Shown here in pieces: positions 10,765 to 23,668 of a DNA stretch of 64,000 nucleotides (the first letter of the stretch is position 1; the number at the start of each line of letters is the position of its first letter). A program made the position numbers and the translations under genes. Origin of the DNA: Typha latifolia (lineage: Eukaryota > Streptophyta > Magnoliopsida > Poales > Typhaceae). The DNA lies in NCBI GenBank assembly GCA_019914945.1, contig CM034100.1, forward strand, positions 10,861,096 through 10,925,095, given 5' to 3'. The notes under the pieces are model-generated. The model was not told the DNA's origin, ran no database searches, and worked only from the letters and a program-made list of their open reading frames with translations.

Positions 10765-11048
10765 AACCACATCGACAATCCACCCTCATCTCCATTAATA
10801 TCCATAACATTAACATCCACTCCACCCGTCACCATCACCATCATCCACACTATATCATAATTTCGTCCTAGTTGCAGTTCGAAACTGCGAAGGACGTAAA
10901 TACAAAGAAGGGAGTTAAGGATCGATTCCACTTAGTTTCATAATTTTATAACTATAGAAGAATATTTGGTGAATATTCTCCCTCGGTTGCGCAAACTGCT
11001 TTCTACAATAAATTCAAATCTTGAAAGAATTAATCTGTGACCTATCCA
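10765..11048 (+). repeat. Family-D 5' LTR, right remnant
   Basis: Resumes the D LTR after the second AACCA copy; it aligns with about 16445-16667 of the 3' LTR and ends CCTATCCA. A decayed primer-binding site (TGTATCAAAGCC) follows at about 11050-11063. Confidence 0.8.
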
Positions 11049-11124
11049 GTTGTATCAAAGCCAGGCGAACCTCAGACCTCCATTAATGGTGGAAACAAGG
11101 AAAATAACATGAAGAAGGAGACCA

Positions 11125-12392
11125 ATGGAGAGCACACTAACAAGGGAAGACTCATTCCACGATAACCCTAATTGTGAGGCCGATTCTTTTGGAGCGACCA
11201 CGGCTGGACCAAGTCAACCAACGTCCATGGGTGTGAACATGGGCTTGGCAGAAGAACTTATGGGCATGCTCCAAACATTGCTCGATAGAGTTGACACAAT
11301 GCAGAATGATCATAATGCTTAAAAGGAATATGTCATGAACCAATCGGCTTCGTCATCTCCTCGATGAAGATCGGCACCGAACTAATACCCCATAGGTCCA
11401 GGTGCGACATGTTAGTGTCAATGATCCTCTTTTACCTATGCCTACACATCATCCCCCACCTCTGATACGAAACTCAAGACTAGCAGTAGTGGAACCCGAG
11501 AGGTGTGCGCCAGTGCGCTTCATCGATGAGGAGGATTGACACTTTGAGGACGATGTTGATCCCTTCGGAGATGGTGATGGTCGAACGCAAGGATTTAGAG
11601 AAGGAGATCAACATGCACATAGGTTCATACCTGAACAAAGGATCTTTCGCGAACTCGACAATGCTATTCTGGGGAGAACCACACGCTTGGACTTTGAAAA
11701 ATTTCAAGGCGGTGATCCAATGGATTGGGTGTTTCAAGTGGAGCAATACTTTGATTGCCAAGGGACAGCGGAGAACACAAAGGTTTAGATGGCAAGCTTT
11801 CACCTCCAAGGAACGGCATTGCATTAGTATCGATCGGTTATTCGTGGTGGAGGATTTACTAGTTGGGCTGACTTTTGTAGGAGGATTACACGCAGATTTG
11901 GAATAGCGGCATATGAAGATTTTTCTGCCACTTTAAGCAAGATGGTTCAGAAGACGACCGTTTTGGAGTATAAGGCTGAATTTGAAAGAGTTGGTAGTCA
12001 TTGTGAGCCATCTTAGCCTGAACCGACATTGAAGAGCACATTCATGTTCGTGCTCTTTGTCCTACAACTTTTGAGGAAGCCTTTGAGAAGGCTATGAGGA
12101 TGGAGCAAAACATAAGACTCTCCAGATGGCAGCAAAAATAAGTTGTGGCAGCCAAGATGGGCGGTTTGCGCTTAGGACGCCGGTTGGAAATTTTGCGGGT
12201 TCAAAGACAGCGGCTACTAGTACTAGACCATGACCACCTTTGAAACCTTTTTCTGATGTTAGAGGAGGAACATGACCTCCTGTTCGAACTCTCACACCTG
12301 CCCAGGTGGAGGAGCGAAGAGTGAAAAGCCTTTGCTTTCGATGTGATGAACGTTTCACCCCCGGTCATCGGTGTTCCAAATAGATCGGGAGT
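11125..12392 (+). pseudogene. Family-D gag with zinc-knuckle remnant
   Basis: Starts at a plausible ATG (MESTLTREDSF...). The retrotransposon-gag core appears from about 11680 in pieces: LDFEKFQGGDPMDW, then ITRRFGIAAYEDFSATLSKM near 11890-11945. The end reads VEERRVKSLCFRCDERFTPG with CSK, a CCHC-like knuckle. Several stops and at least two frameshifts separate the pieces. It corresponds to the C gag at 52800-53540. Confidence 0.8.
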
Positions 12393-12900
12393 GTGATGCT
12401 CATCGACTGTCTCAAGAAGGACGATGAGATTGTTGGTGATGGAGATTGTTCAGAGGAGGTCCATGAGGAGGCCGTGGAGAAGGGTGCAGAGGAAGATATC
12501 CAAGCTAAAATATTGATGCACGCATATTTGGATACTTCCACGCCGAGGACATTGCGGGTTGATGGACTCCTTAGAAAGCATTGTGTGTATATCCTCATCG
12601 ATTCGGGGAGTACACACGATTTTCTAGATGAGAGGTTAGTAAGGAGATTGGGCTTGGACGCTGAACCGACTTCGGGGTTTGACGTTGCCATTGGAGATGG
12701 CACGAAGCTTAAGCCAAAGAGCTTGTGTTACTGGTTCGGTATATGGGTGCAAGGACACTACATCATTGTGGACTTGTATCCATTAGCGCTGTGAGGAGTG
12801 GACATTGTCCTTGGCACTCAGTTGTTACAGAGTTTGGGACCCATCACATTTGATTTTCGGAGCATGTGGATGAAATTTAAACAAGGAAACAAAGATGTGC
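12393..12900 (+). pseudogene. Family-D retropepsin (protease)
   Basis: Contains ILIDSGSTHDFLDERLVRRL near 12590-12650, where DSG is the catalytic Asp triad of an aspartic protease (usually DTG). Later come VDLYPLAL and the flap-side ILGTQ-like segment VDIVLGTQLLQSL. One stop at 12792-12794 separates them. It would process the Gag-Pol polyprotein. Confidence 0.82.
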
Positions 12901-12999
12901 GACTTGATGGCGTTCGTTCTCCACCGATTCCTGCAATGTAGCCGATGGTGGGGTTGCCTTGTGCGAGTGATTTGGACTATCTTTCTTCAGTTAGGACTA

Positions 13000-14340
13000 G
13001 CAAGAGATGAACCTCAAATGAGTCCAGATACTACCATCGAGTTATCTAATTTATTAGATAAATTTGACGGACTATTTGAGGAACCAAATGATTTGCCACC
13101 AAGGCGAACGGTGGACCATTGCATAGAGATTGTGCCCGGGGCTACACCAGCGAACGTGCAGCCATATCAGTATCCACATGTGCAAAAAGAAGTTATCTCC
13201 AAGATGGTAGCTGACATGTTGAAGCAATGCCTCATATAACCAAATCATAGCTCTTACTCATCGCCCGTGCTATTGGTATGAAAGAAGGACGAGATATAGT
13301 ATTTTTGTGTTGACTGTCGGGCACTAAACGCTATCACTGTCAAAGACTGGTATCCCATTTCGGTCATAGAGGAGCTGTTGGACGAGCTTGTAGGGGCAAC
13401 CATATTCAACAAGCTTGACTTGAGGGTTGGGTACCATCAAATTAGAGCTCACCTGGCGGATGTGCATAAAACTGTATTTCTAACTTTGAATGGCCATTAC
13501 GAGTTCCGGGTGATGCCCTTTGGTCTTACCAATGCTCTAGCTACTTTTCAAGGCCTCATAAATGATATTTTTCAGCCTCTACTGCGAAGGTATGTGTCTT
13601 GGTATTCTTTGACGATATTTTAGTGTATAGTAGGACTGAATTGAAGCATCGACGCATTTGGAGGATGTGCTGAATTTGTTGAAGCAAAACCAGTTAAATA
13701 TTAAGAAGTTCAAGTGCCTATGGGGAGTACCACAAGTGGAGTATTTAGGCCACATCATCTCAATAGAAGGTGTAGCGGTGGATCCTCAAAAGGTAGCATG
13801 CATGACCACTTGGTCGATACCTACTACTACCACAGGATTGAGAGGATTCTTGGGACTGACCGGGTATTATTGCTGCTTCATCGCCGGGTATGGCAAGATC
13901 GCTGCTCCTCTCACTTTTTTGTTGAAGAAGGACTCTTTTAGATGGACGGATGAGCCACTACGGCTTTTGAAAAACTGAAAAACAGCAATGACAATGACGC
14001 TCATTCTAGCTCTACCGTACTTCACTAAGGATTTATTGTCGAATATGATGCGTCGAAAGTTGGCATAGGAGCTGTACTAATGCAAGGAGGACGTCCTATA
14101 GCCTTTCTTAGCAAGGATTTATCACAAAAATCCCAGCAATTATTGACCTACGAGAGAGAGATGTTGGCAATTCTGTATGTGGTGACAAAGTTGAGGCCTT
14201 ATTTGATCGGTAGGCGATTCATTATCCGAACTGATCAAAGGAGATAGGTCATAAGATTGTTGGGGTATGATTATGAAATTCAATATAAGAAGGGAGCGGA
14301 AAATAGAGCGACGGATACATTATCGCGCCAACTCGATGCC
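13000..14340 (+). pseudogene. Family-D reverse transcriptase and RNase H
   Basis: RT begins at PPRRTVDHCIEIVPGA and proceeds through [34 protein letters not shown] and [20 protein letters not shown]. The FFDDIL catalytic motif lies near 13600-13620 but in a shifted frame. VEYLGHI and RGFLGLTGYY follow (13735-13870). RNase H is marked by VEYDASKVGIGAV-like sequence (14037-14070), LTYEREMLAI and YLIGRRF, and ends with KKGAENRATDTLSRQ (14287-14330). Stops and frameshifts destroy the frame. Confidence 0.85.
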
Positions 14341-14640
14341 GCTGAGCTCGCAGCATATTCTTCTCCTATCTTTCCCTTCCTTGACGAGTTGAGGTATGCA
14401 TGTACATCTGACCCAGATATTTTGAGATTGTTACAGGAGGTGTTGGATGATTCGGAGCGCCATCCAAAGTTGGAGAATCGAGGCGGTTTGCAACTGGACT
14501 GCAGATGCACAGATATTTTGTGATTGTTACAGAAGGTGTTGGATGATCTGGAGCGCCATCCAGAGTTGGAGAATAGAGGCGGTTTGCAATTGGACCGCGG
14601 ATGCATTCGGGTGCCCGTAAATGATAGATTGTGATGGAAA
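14341..14640 (+). other. Linker between RNase H and integrase with a local duplication
   Basis: A block of about 110 bp around 14410-14505 is repeated at 14511-14605 (DSERHPKLENRGGLQLD and its second copy), a tandem duplication inside the D polyprotein linker. Copies differ by several substitutions and the second is out of frame. Confidence 0.7.
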
Positions 14641-15910
14641 TTGTTGGAGCACTTCCGCCAAACTCCAGAGGCTAGCCATGAGGGTGTCTGGAGGACTTAT
14701 AGGAGGATATCTCAGAGTTGCACGTGGCCGGGATTAAGACGAGATATGAGGAATTTTGTCCGTGCTTGCGAAGTTTGTCAAAGGGCTAAGACAACCACAT
14801 TGAAATCGGCCGAATTACTATAGTCTCTACAGATACTGGATAGTGTTTGGGAAGACATTTCTATGGATTTCATAGAAGGTCTTTTGCTGGTACATCGTTA
14901 TTCCATTATTTTTGTGGTGGTTGACAGATTGAGCAAGTATGCACACTTTTCTGCATTGTCACATCCATTTTCAGCCAAGTCAATGGCTGAAATTTTTATT
15001 AGAGATGTTGCTCGGTTACATGGCATGCCATGCACGATTGTCTCAGATCGTGATCGTGTATTTATGAGTGACTTTTGGATGGAGTTTTTCATAATATAGG
15101 GGACCTGATTGAACTTCAGTTCAGCCTACCATCCACAAACGGATGGCCAAACCGAGGTGGTCAATGAAGACATTGAGCAATGCTTGATGTGCTTTGTTGG
15201 AGAGATGCCGAGACGATGGTTGGAGTTCTTACTGGTGGACGGAGTGGTCTTACAACACTGCCTACCACAGTAGCATTGAAATAACTCCCTATGAGGCGGT
15301 GTATGGGCACACGGCTCCGACATTACGCGTTTATGACCTAGTGGCATCTACAGATCGGACAGAGATGGACTTAGCTTTGATGGATAGAAATGCCACATTG
15401 AGAAGGTTGCGTACCCATCTTAAACTTTCTCAAAACCGCATGATGCGAGTTTATAAACGTAGCCATCGAGAGTAGGAGTTCGACATCGATAGTTGGGTGT
15501 TTGTGAGGGTACAACCGTATCGACAGGTTACCTTGCATCCTGATGTGACGTCCGATGTGTAACCAAAAGTTAGCACATCGCTACTTTGGTCCATTTCAGG
15601 TGTTAGAGAGTATCGATCCAATTGCATATCGTTTGGAGCTGTCGGAGGGGTCAAGAGTGCTCCTGTCTTCCATGTTTTATCGTTGAGGGAGCGGATTGGT
15701 GATCATGAGGTCGTTGGATTAGCTCTACCGGAGCCATTGGAAGAGACAGAGATCGTAGAGCTAGTTCACGTACTTGCTAGGCGCCGACGACGTCATGGTA
15801 CCAGATTAGAGATGGAGATTCTAGTTGAGTGGCTTGGCAAGCCATCCGATGAGGCTACATAGGAGTTGGAGACGGACATCTTGGAGTGTTTCCCCGACTT
15901 TACATCTTTA
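14641..15910 (+). pseudogene. Family-D integrase and chromodomain
   Basis: The HHCC zinc-binding end shows HFRQTPEASHEG and CEVCQRAK (14650-14790). The core shows MDFIEG (first Asp, 14863), IVSDRDRVF (second Asp, about 15037) and TDGQTEVVNE (Glu, about 15142). After a frameshift near 15200 the tail continues to a chromodomain, RRHGTRLEMEILVEWLGKPS (15790-15850). Stops occur at 14821, 15097 and beyond. Confidence 0.85.
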
Positions 15911-15937
15911 GGGCAAGGTGGAGAAAGCGTGGTGGGC

Positions 15938-16667
15938 TCATACACTATGTTTGAGTCTTTTCTTATTGCATTAGTTATTTATTTTCATTAAAGTAAAATT
16001 CTTGTAGGTCGCTTGTGAACGCCTGCATTAGGTTTGCAAAAATAGAGAACGTGAAATGCATGTTCGAACGTGGTCGGGCGCGTTCGAACGCCTGCATCGC
16101 GTTCGCATCGATAGAGAATGTTTTTTGTGCGTTCTTATGCGATCAGGCGCGTTCGAATACAATCGGCGGGATTCCACTAGGATTAGGGTTAATTATTGTT
16201 TTTAGAGCTTATTGGCTAGCCTCTATAAAGATGTGGATGGCAGCCAAAATTATTATGCTATTGGAATATTGGGTTCTTACCTCTCTATCTTTTCTCTACC
16301 CTAATCTCCCTCCTCGCTCTTCACCAACCTACCACCTCTACAGTTGGCAAGGTCTCTCATAACTTCTAATCTCCTTCGTTTGTCGAGTCCTCCTTCTTCT
16401 TTGGGATCTTGACCACTTCTTCCCCTTCATCTTTATCCCTTAAGCGACATCGACAATCCACCCTCTTCTCCATTAACATCCATAACCTTAACATCCACTC
16501 CACCCGTCATCACCACTATGGATCAATTAGGGTGTTATGGATCAATTACACTTTGTTTCATAATTTTCGACTACGGGCAGAATATTTGGTAAATATTTTC
16601 CCTCGATTGCACGGGCTGCTTTCGTAATAAAATTCAGATCTTGAAGGAATTATTCCGTGACCTATCA
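15938..16667 (+). repeat. Family-D 3' LTR, 730 bp
   Basis: Begins TCATAC (from TGATAC) directly after the purine-rich GGAGAAAGCGTGGTGGGC and ends CCTATCA. The same polypurine context precedes the C 3' LTRs. Confidence 0.8.
16010..16230 (+). promoter_or_regulatory. TTCGAA palindrome cluster and TATA box in D LTR
   Basis: One perfect GCGTTCGAACGC (16080-16091) with imperfect neighbours near 16061 and 16150, followed by TATAAAG at 16224-16230. It is the sparsest of the three families. Confidence 0.55.
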
Positions 16668-19600
16668 GGTGCCGTCCCCGCTATAGGTGTCAACCGATGC
16701 ACCGACCTCGATTGCTGGCGGTGGTGCACGTTGGCAGCCACCTCATTCCTTTTGGTTGGTCTTCTATCGGGTGAGAGGAAGGAGGTGGCGAGGTGAGCGT
16801 TGTGGATTTGGGCTATCTTGCCCAGCTCGGGCTTAGTTAGGCTACGGGCAGCTCAAATCGAGTGGTGGGCTTAGGTCGTGGGCAACCCAACCCAAGTGGT
16901 TGGTTTGGGCTGTAGGTAGCCGTGCACAAACTTGGGCTGCAAGTAGCCTAGCCCAAGTTTGTTGGGGTAGCCAAGCCTAAGCGACTTTATTGGAAAATTT
17001 AGGGTTCGGGTCGAAGATTAATTGGTCAAGTTGGTGGTCTTTGGGTTGGTTGTAGCCTTGCCCATTTCTTTGGGCCTTGGGTTGACCTAAATAGATTACT
17101 TGCTTTTTATTTATTTTAATGTATTTTAAATGCTTTATCTAATTATCTGTCAATAGGAAATGTAATTAATTATTTTAGAGGGTCGCTTGCTAGTCATAAT
17201 AATTATTGTAAATTAATTTAATGGATTTAGACCGTGGCCTGAGAGTGTCGTTTCGTTACTAATTGCTCTAAATAGGGATTTAGTTCTAAGTAGCATTTAG
17301 CATGGTTGATTTTAATATTGGTTAAATTAATTATAGCAAAGGAGTCAGTGGTTTGAGTGTATCTGCATTAATTGCTCTTATTAGAGAAATAATATAGATC
17401 AGTGTAGAAAAATGCTATTAAGCAAGTTGCATTATTTAACGAAGCTTATTAATTAAATGTCATCTATGTGATCTATAAAATTGATAATAATGATTGCAAC
17501 GATAAATTAAAGTAAGTTATTTTAATTATGTTTAATAATGTGTCAAGCATCGGTACAGCTATGACATCTCTACCTAATTAATAAATATAAAAATTCTTAG
17601 ATGGACCTACCCAAGCCTATAGTAAACATTAAGAATATTTAATTAATTATTATAAGGAATATGGTGCTTATAGTTTTATTCATCTTTATTATTAAGGTGG
17701 GCTCTGTACCGTGCGATGATGATCCCGTGGCAAGTGACGATGGTATTAGAAAAGCGATATCAGGCAAGTGAAACTTCTATAATATAAGAGTAGTATAGAG
17801 AATGCAATAATTATCTTATGGTATCATCACAATCATATCATGCTTGTGCATATGTTTTTTTTACTATTATTATTGCACGTTATGCATGTTAATTTTATTT
17901 TACTGTTTGGCAAAATTTTGGGTATTATGTATATATGTTGGGCATGATTATGTGTGTTAGCACATAATACATGATAATAATGTGTGTTCTATTATACTTG
18001 TTGTATTGTATAATATCATGCCGCTTACACACGTATATGACCAAAAGGGAGTGACTTCTTCATCTCAATAGTACTCGACACTTTCCCAATTAGAATTAGC
18101 GGCGAGGATATTATTATACTTATATATTATGACCCATGCTTGAGGTCTCAATATGTTGATCATAAACAATTAGGCAGTCGTTTTGTCGGGCGATGGGCAA
18201 TTTGCTGTCAATTGATGAGGGTCAAACCCTTTAGGATATTTAAGTTAGATTGCAAAATGTAGGATAACGTAGACCTAGCAGTACCCGATGATGTAGGCTG
18301 AGTGCGTCCATGAGCGATGGCTCATGATTTCCTCACAATGGTGCGATGATGTTGAGTTGAAGGCTTGGATGATAGTATTAATGTAACAATTGGCCACGGT
18401 GGGCCCCAGCGTCACCGCAGCCGCCGCCAAACCCCCCCCCCCCCCACCGCCTCTCTCTCAACTTCTAAATATCTCTTTCTCTTTCTCTCTTGTTCTCTTT
18501 CTCTCTCTCTCCCTCTGTCGGCGTTGGCCTACAACCGCTGCCGCCTCCACTAACACGGTGAGCCCCCTCTCTCCCTCTCTCCCTCTCTCTCTCTCTCGCC
18601 TGAGCTCGGGCTCGTCGGAGCCGAGCCACCAGCAAGAGGCCGGCCACTGGCTAGCCAGCAACGGCCGGTGCCATCCCCGACGGCCAAAGTCCGGAACCTC
18701 CTCCCTTTCTTCTCTTCCTCTTCTCCTCCTCTTCTTCTTCTTCTTTCTTTCTTTCTTTCTTTCTTTTTCTCCTTCTTCCTCAGCTCCTTCTCGTTCTAAT
18801 TTAATTAATTTATTAATTAATTATTTTATTTATGTTAGGTATTTTTCTTCTTAATTAATGCAAATAGATTATTTAGACATTAATTATTTTAATAATAATA
18901 TATATTCTTCAATATGATTAGTATTAATTATAATTTGTATAATCAATGATTTATTTGGTATAAATATAAGTAATATTCATATTTATTTATATCTCTATCA
19001 GATTAATATATAGATTTGTAAATTATAATTATCAAATTTATATACTAATATTTTTATGAGATACATTTTAAATAATTCTAATAATTTATTATACATTATT
19101 ATTTTGTAGCAAATAAAATAATCGACTTATGTATTTATTTATTATTTTATAAAGTAATGACTATGTAGTTCTTAATTAATCAAGATACTGTATGAATTAT
19201 AAAATTAATTGTAATTAGACCTTGTCTATACTTATTTAGCTTTTTATTTTATAATTATATATTTAGAAATACTCTCATATAAAAGGAAACATGCATCTTC
19301 TCCTTATGTTATAACTAATATTTTATGATAATAATAGAATTATAGTATTTGAATCGTATCTATATTATAGACCTAGTTATGTAATCAAAAATAAAAAAAA
19401 GAAGTGATTCTAAACCTAATAAACCTTTATATTTTAATTAAATTAATTCTAATTAAATAAACGGCTAACATCATACTACTTGAATATTTTCATATTCCGA
19501 ATCTCTTATTTAAGACCCCGTGGACCTTGCTAGCGATGAGTGTCACTCGGTTAACTGATGGACGTGAGAGATGCATGGTTTGTGTCTTCTGATCAGACTG

Positions 19601-22134
19601 TGAGTAGTCTTATACCCTAGACGTCTTTCTTAAATTAGGTTATATATTATGTACATGCATGTTTTGGCCTCCAGCATGATTATAGGACTTTATCTAGAGA
19701 TAATTATAGTCGAGCATATTTTATAATGCATCTCATTAAGTTGATCTGGGATATGAGCACATTGGTGATATATAGAGATCATGAGAGATGATTATACTGT
19801 TATAATGTTATGTCCAGTTGATATGTAGCATAAGTATGCATGTAATAGATTAGCATGAGTATCCATGTGTTGACTACATGATCGGAGACTATATTGCATT
19901 ATTTTTCTCTTGATTCCTATTCAACCTAAATTCCTGTTATACATTGACTCGTTATCGTACTGGATATATGCATGTGATCTATCATTTAGAAGGAAAGCAT
20001 GGAATATGATTGATAGGATAGTTGATAGAAAGCGTGAGGATACCCGAGTGGGCGCGAGGGTTAGGACGCGCTTGGTGGATGATTGATCGCTCGACATAAT
20101 CACGATACTGTTGGCCTTACGTCTGAGGTCGTTAGTCTATGTGCGCAGCAGATATTTGGACACATGGCGTTCGCTAGGGCATATGTGGCGAGTTATCCTC
20201 ACGAGATTTCTATCAGCTAGATGGGTACCCGGTCTGGATAAATGTTAATACCCTTAGCAAGATGACAGGTATGATTATATTTGAGATACTCCTTGCGGAT
20301 GGCGAGTAGGCTTCTGAGCCTCTAGGCATGATGTTAAGACCGGGTACTAGGTGTTGACTGTGCACTATCTAGTATGATGATATTATACCGAGATGTCGGT
20401 GATGATTGAAATGTTGAGAAATGCATATGATTTTATTATCATTTGGTTACCTGATTATCGAGTGATCAATATGCATCATATATGGTTGTATTTGATATCA
20501 TAGCATGGTCATGGTCGGCATGCATCATTTGTCATATTTGAGAGAGAGTTATGATGATGATATGACATAGAGATTTATTTATACATTGTCGAGAATTATA
20601 TATTTTATCAATTATGACATGACATGTTATCTATTTTTCATTTATATATTATTGAGGAACATTCATATACTCATTCATGACATGATGCTCTTTTTAATTC
20701 ATATTATTCAATACATGATTTACTCTCTATTTGGCATCACTGATTCGGGGTAAGGTCTATTCACTGAGCCTTTTGCTTATGACTCTTTTTATTTATTTTC
20801 TAACCCTTGTAGATATGTAGTACATAATAGCGACTTGAGATATCTTGAGAAGATATTTTAGAACGATGATGAGGTATAGATGATAATTTAACCAGATATT
20901 GAGTTGTACCAGTATTTGATATTTGTATTCTTTTGTATTAGACGATGATTTGGATATTACAGGTCGAATTATAGTGTACTCTTGTATTAGTTATTTTAGT
21001 TGTATCTTGATAGTTTGTTGTGGCCTATGTGGGTCCTGCTAGATTATATAGTGGTCTAATGTATATTATTGTGGACTGGGATATTCATATGTTAACATGT
21101 TTATTTGGTTAATAGTATGCCTTTTTTGGTGACGAATTATGTGATCGTAGATAGGTTAGCAGGTTTTATTTGATAATATCATGATTATATGTGCGCAGGG
21201 ACTATCTATGCGTGACGGGCCCCGCCCAACCTGTCGTGTGCGCCGCGCGTGCCGTGTAGGCGTGTGTGCGTGCACGTGCCTATGCCGGGCGGGGGCATGA
21301 TAATTAATATGCAATACTGACCTATGTGATGGGTTTATAACTCAGATTCTTAGTTTGCAATGGCGGACAATCGATCATGTTATTCGTCGAGTGAAAGGCT
21401 AGCGAGTCACCACTAGGATCTACCCTCCCTTGTGGGTATTATGTGGTCAGGTGTGAGTGTTGTTAAGGCCTAATGGCATGACTTTGTATGAGCCTATGTT
21501 GAAGGGCTGATAGTCTGAAAAGAGGTATATGTATCATATTGTATATTGTTAACATGGCCTATAAGCGGAGCTCGGTGTAAGCTCAAGTTTGAGGACATAA
21601 TAGTTCAAATTAATGCATGTCATATTATAGATTGCTAGTGTATGTGTGCATTAGATGAGCATGATAAGTATGTGCTACTGATGCATTGATTTGATCATGA
21701 TGTGCATATTTATATTTACCTATTATGACATCCTTAATTGTACTACTTTTAAACTATAGTAGTGGATATTTGTTGGGCTTTATACTCACCACCTTTTAAT
21801 AGAAATATTTTCAGAGTAGTAGATGGCCCCGAGCCCGTGGAGAATCTAGCGAAGACTAGTTTATAGTTTTTTAAATTTATTTTATTCATATAAATTAAAC
21901 TAGATGGTATGTAGCCCCCTTGCATGGGCAATTGCATCTGTCTATAGTTATGTATTTTAAAGCTTGTTATGGCCTATGGTGTTTTGTGCTTCTTTTTATT
22001 TTATATTATTTGTAGAAATGTGGGTTTTTCTTCTCTTTATTGTGTTGAAATCTTGACTAATATGTCACGTAAAAATCACATGGGTTCTACCTACGTAAGG
22101 GACACGTGTATTTGCTAGAAAGTGTTACATAAGA
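16668..22134 (+). repeat. Family-B long LTR, split by an A solo LTR
   Basis: 16668-18381 plus 21303-22134 form one B LTR of about 2.5 kb; both halves align in order with the minus-strand B copy at 37794-39787. Homology is clear from about 16890; the 220 bp before that may be B or unrelated flank. It ends GTGTTACA at 22134, like the copy ending at 37793. There is no coding capacity, so it is a solo LTR or LTR fragment of a Tekay-like element. Confidence 0.75.
18382..21302 (+). repeat. Family-A solo LTR, 2921 bp, TSD ATTAA
   Basis: Begins TGTAACA and ends GGGGGCATGATA, with ATTAA on both sides (18377-18381 and 21303-21307). Removing it rejoins the B LTR exactly. It carries a CT/GA-rich stretch, a poly-pyrimidine tract at 18700-18780, AT-rich middle sequence and a GC-rich end. 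It aligns in reverse with 42695-46081. No internal domain is present, so recombination between LTRs has removed it. Confidence 0.9.
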
Positions 22135-22590
22135 TATGGTGGTGATGATGGAAGGAGAGAGATAAGAGGCACGAGAGTGTTGACGTCCCTAAGGGACTAG
22201 GAGGATCATCGATCAAGAGGAGAGGAAGGCTAGCCGATGGCCAAGGTATTGGTGGCTAGGGTTTGAGGAAAGTGCTAAGGTTAAGGAGAAAAGCAAGAGG
22301 GAGAGAGAGGTAGAAGATAAGCTTAATCAATCAATTCTTTAACTTGGTTGCATTCAATAATATTTAAACTTTAAAAGAGGCTAATCGATTTGACCCAACT
22401 AGTTAATTAAACAAGACTCAACTATCTATTTAAACAACTTAAGTCATAACAAGCTGAAATAAAAATTGACTCAATTGAAATGGAACTTGGCTAACTCAAC
22501 TGAAAGAGAAATTGACTAATTAAGAAAACTGACTCGACCTAGTGAGTCCAATGTGTCGTGAAGAAGTCTAATCTGACCTAGATCACATCA
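22135..22590 (-). repeat. Truncated family-F LTR
   Basis: Read on the minus strand it starts TGATGTGATC at 22590 and follows the order of the F solo LTR at 40265-41032, with shared short blocks around CACATTGG and the purine-rich middle. It is cut at 22135 by the end of the B LTR, so about the last third is missing. Divergence is high. Confidence 0.5.
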
Positions 22591-22828
22591 TTTTAAATCT
22601 AATTCAGTTTTAATTATGATTGATTAAATTTAACTAAAGAATAATAGTTTTGAAAGAATACAAAGATTTCGGTGGCATTATGATATTTTATAAAAATATA
22701 GTAGTAATTATAATATTTTAAAAGTTTAAGGGGCAATTATATAAAGATCCATATAATCATTCCTACCTCTCCTCGCATGAAAAAACCACGCTGTCTCTCC
22801 CTTCTTTTCCAAAGCTTTAATAGTCTAT

Positions 22829-23059
22829 TTGCTTGCCACCAAGGGGTTTCCCTTGCACGTGATGTTTGAGTGTGACTCGACTTCGCTGTTTCATATTCTT
22901 AACAAAAAGGTCCCCATGGCACTGGCCACCATAAGGTGGCGGAACCTAGGGGGAGGTTATAGAGGTGGTCGTTGTGAAGGCGGCGGCGACGGTGGAGGAG
23001 GGTACGATGGTGGATCCCACTACTCAAAGGGTGCTTCAGACGTGAACTCGAGGAATTGA
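22829..23059 (+). other. Small glycine-rich ORF, unproven
   Basis: A 76-codon ORF whose second half is glycine-rich (GGGYRGGRCEGGGDGGGGYD). A possible polyadenylation signal AATAAA lies about 90 bp downstream (near 23150). The first half has no recognisable domain. It could be a remnant of a host glycine-rich protein exon or a chance ORF on a GGT/GGA-rich stretch. The adjoining 22591-22828 and 23060-23668 are AT-rich with nothing recognised. Confidence 0.25.
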
Positions 23060-23668
23060 GTTGGTAGTAGTAGTGAAGTCGGATTTCGATTTTGTGGTTT
23101 AGTTTGAGTTCTGCTTTGTTTCTTCTGAGAAGGATATGGTACTTAAATCAATAATAAATGGGATTATAAGATGCCTTGTTTGGTATAAAAAAACAAAATA
23201 AAAAATAGAAAAAAAAAACAAAAAGTCTCGACCTAGGAGGATTTACAACATTATTAGGAAAAAAAATTTAGTGCGACTCTTTTCCTATAATATATTTAAT
23301 GCCAATAAAACAGCATGACAGATTGACCAACAAACTTTGACAGAAATTCTGGTCATTCTTTTTTAAAAATAAAATAAAATAAAAGAGATCCCCTCCCATA
23401 CAACCACTTTCTTTTTTCTTAGTACTTTTGCCACTCGTCAGCCTGGAATTTTAAATAGTTGAGTTTCAGCTCTTTTATATAATAATTAAAGAAATACTCA
23501 AATAAAAATTAAACTCCTCCATTACTAGTTTGGCGATATAACCATGAGATGATGAGATGACATGAACAAAGAAAAATGCGACCACCAACTACTATGTAAT
23601 TGCATGAAAAAACCATTTAATTATGATATTGACAATGTTGAGCTCTTCAATTTTTGGATTACACTTTA

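Larger units (their letters stand above)
5248..16667 (+). mobile_element. Family-D chromovirus, interrupted by element E
   Basis: A Ty3/gypsy element with gag, protease, RT, RNase H, integrase and chromodomain in order, and a 730-bp 3' LTR. Its 5' LTR survives as 5248-5514 plus 10765-11048, separated by the E insertion. The first part of that LTR was displaced by the C element to the left. It is related to families C and G in domain order and protein sequence but has its own LTR. Stops and frameshifts are frequent, making it one of the older elements here. Confidence 0.85.

Noticed and set aside
18700..18780. Telomere-like or centromere-like satellite
   Set aside because: It is a CTT/CTTT pyrimidine tract within the A LTR, not a telomere repeat or a satellite monomer.
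22829..23059. Host glycine-rich protein gene
   Set aside because: No complete start, domain or intron structure could be supported; kept only as a low-confidence ORF.
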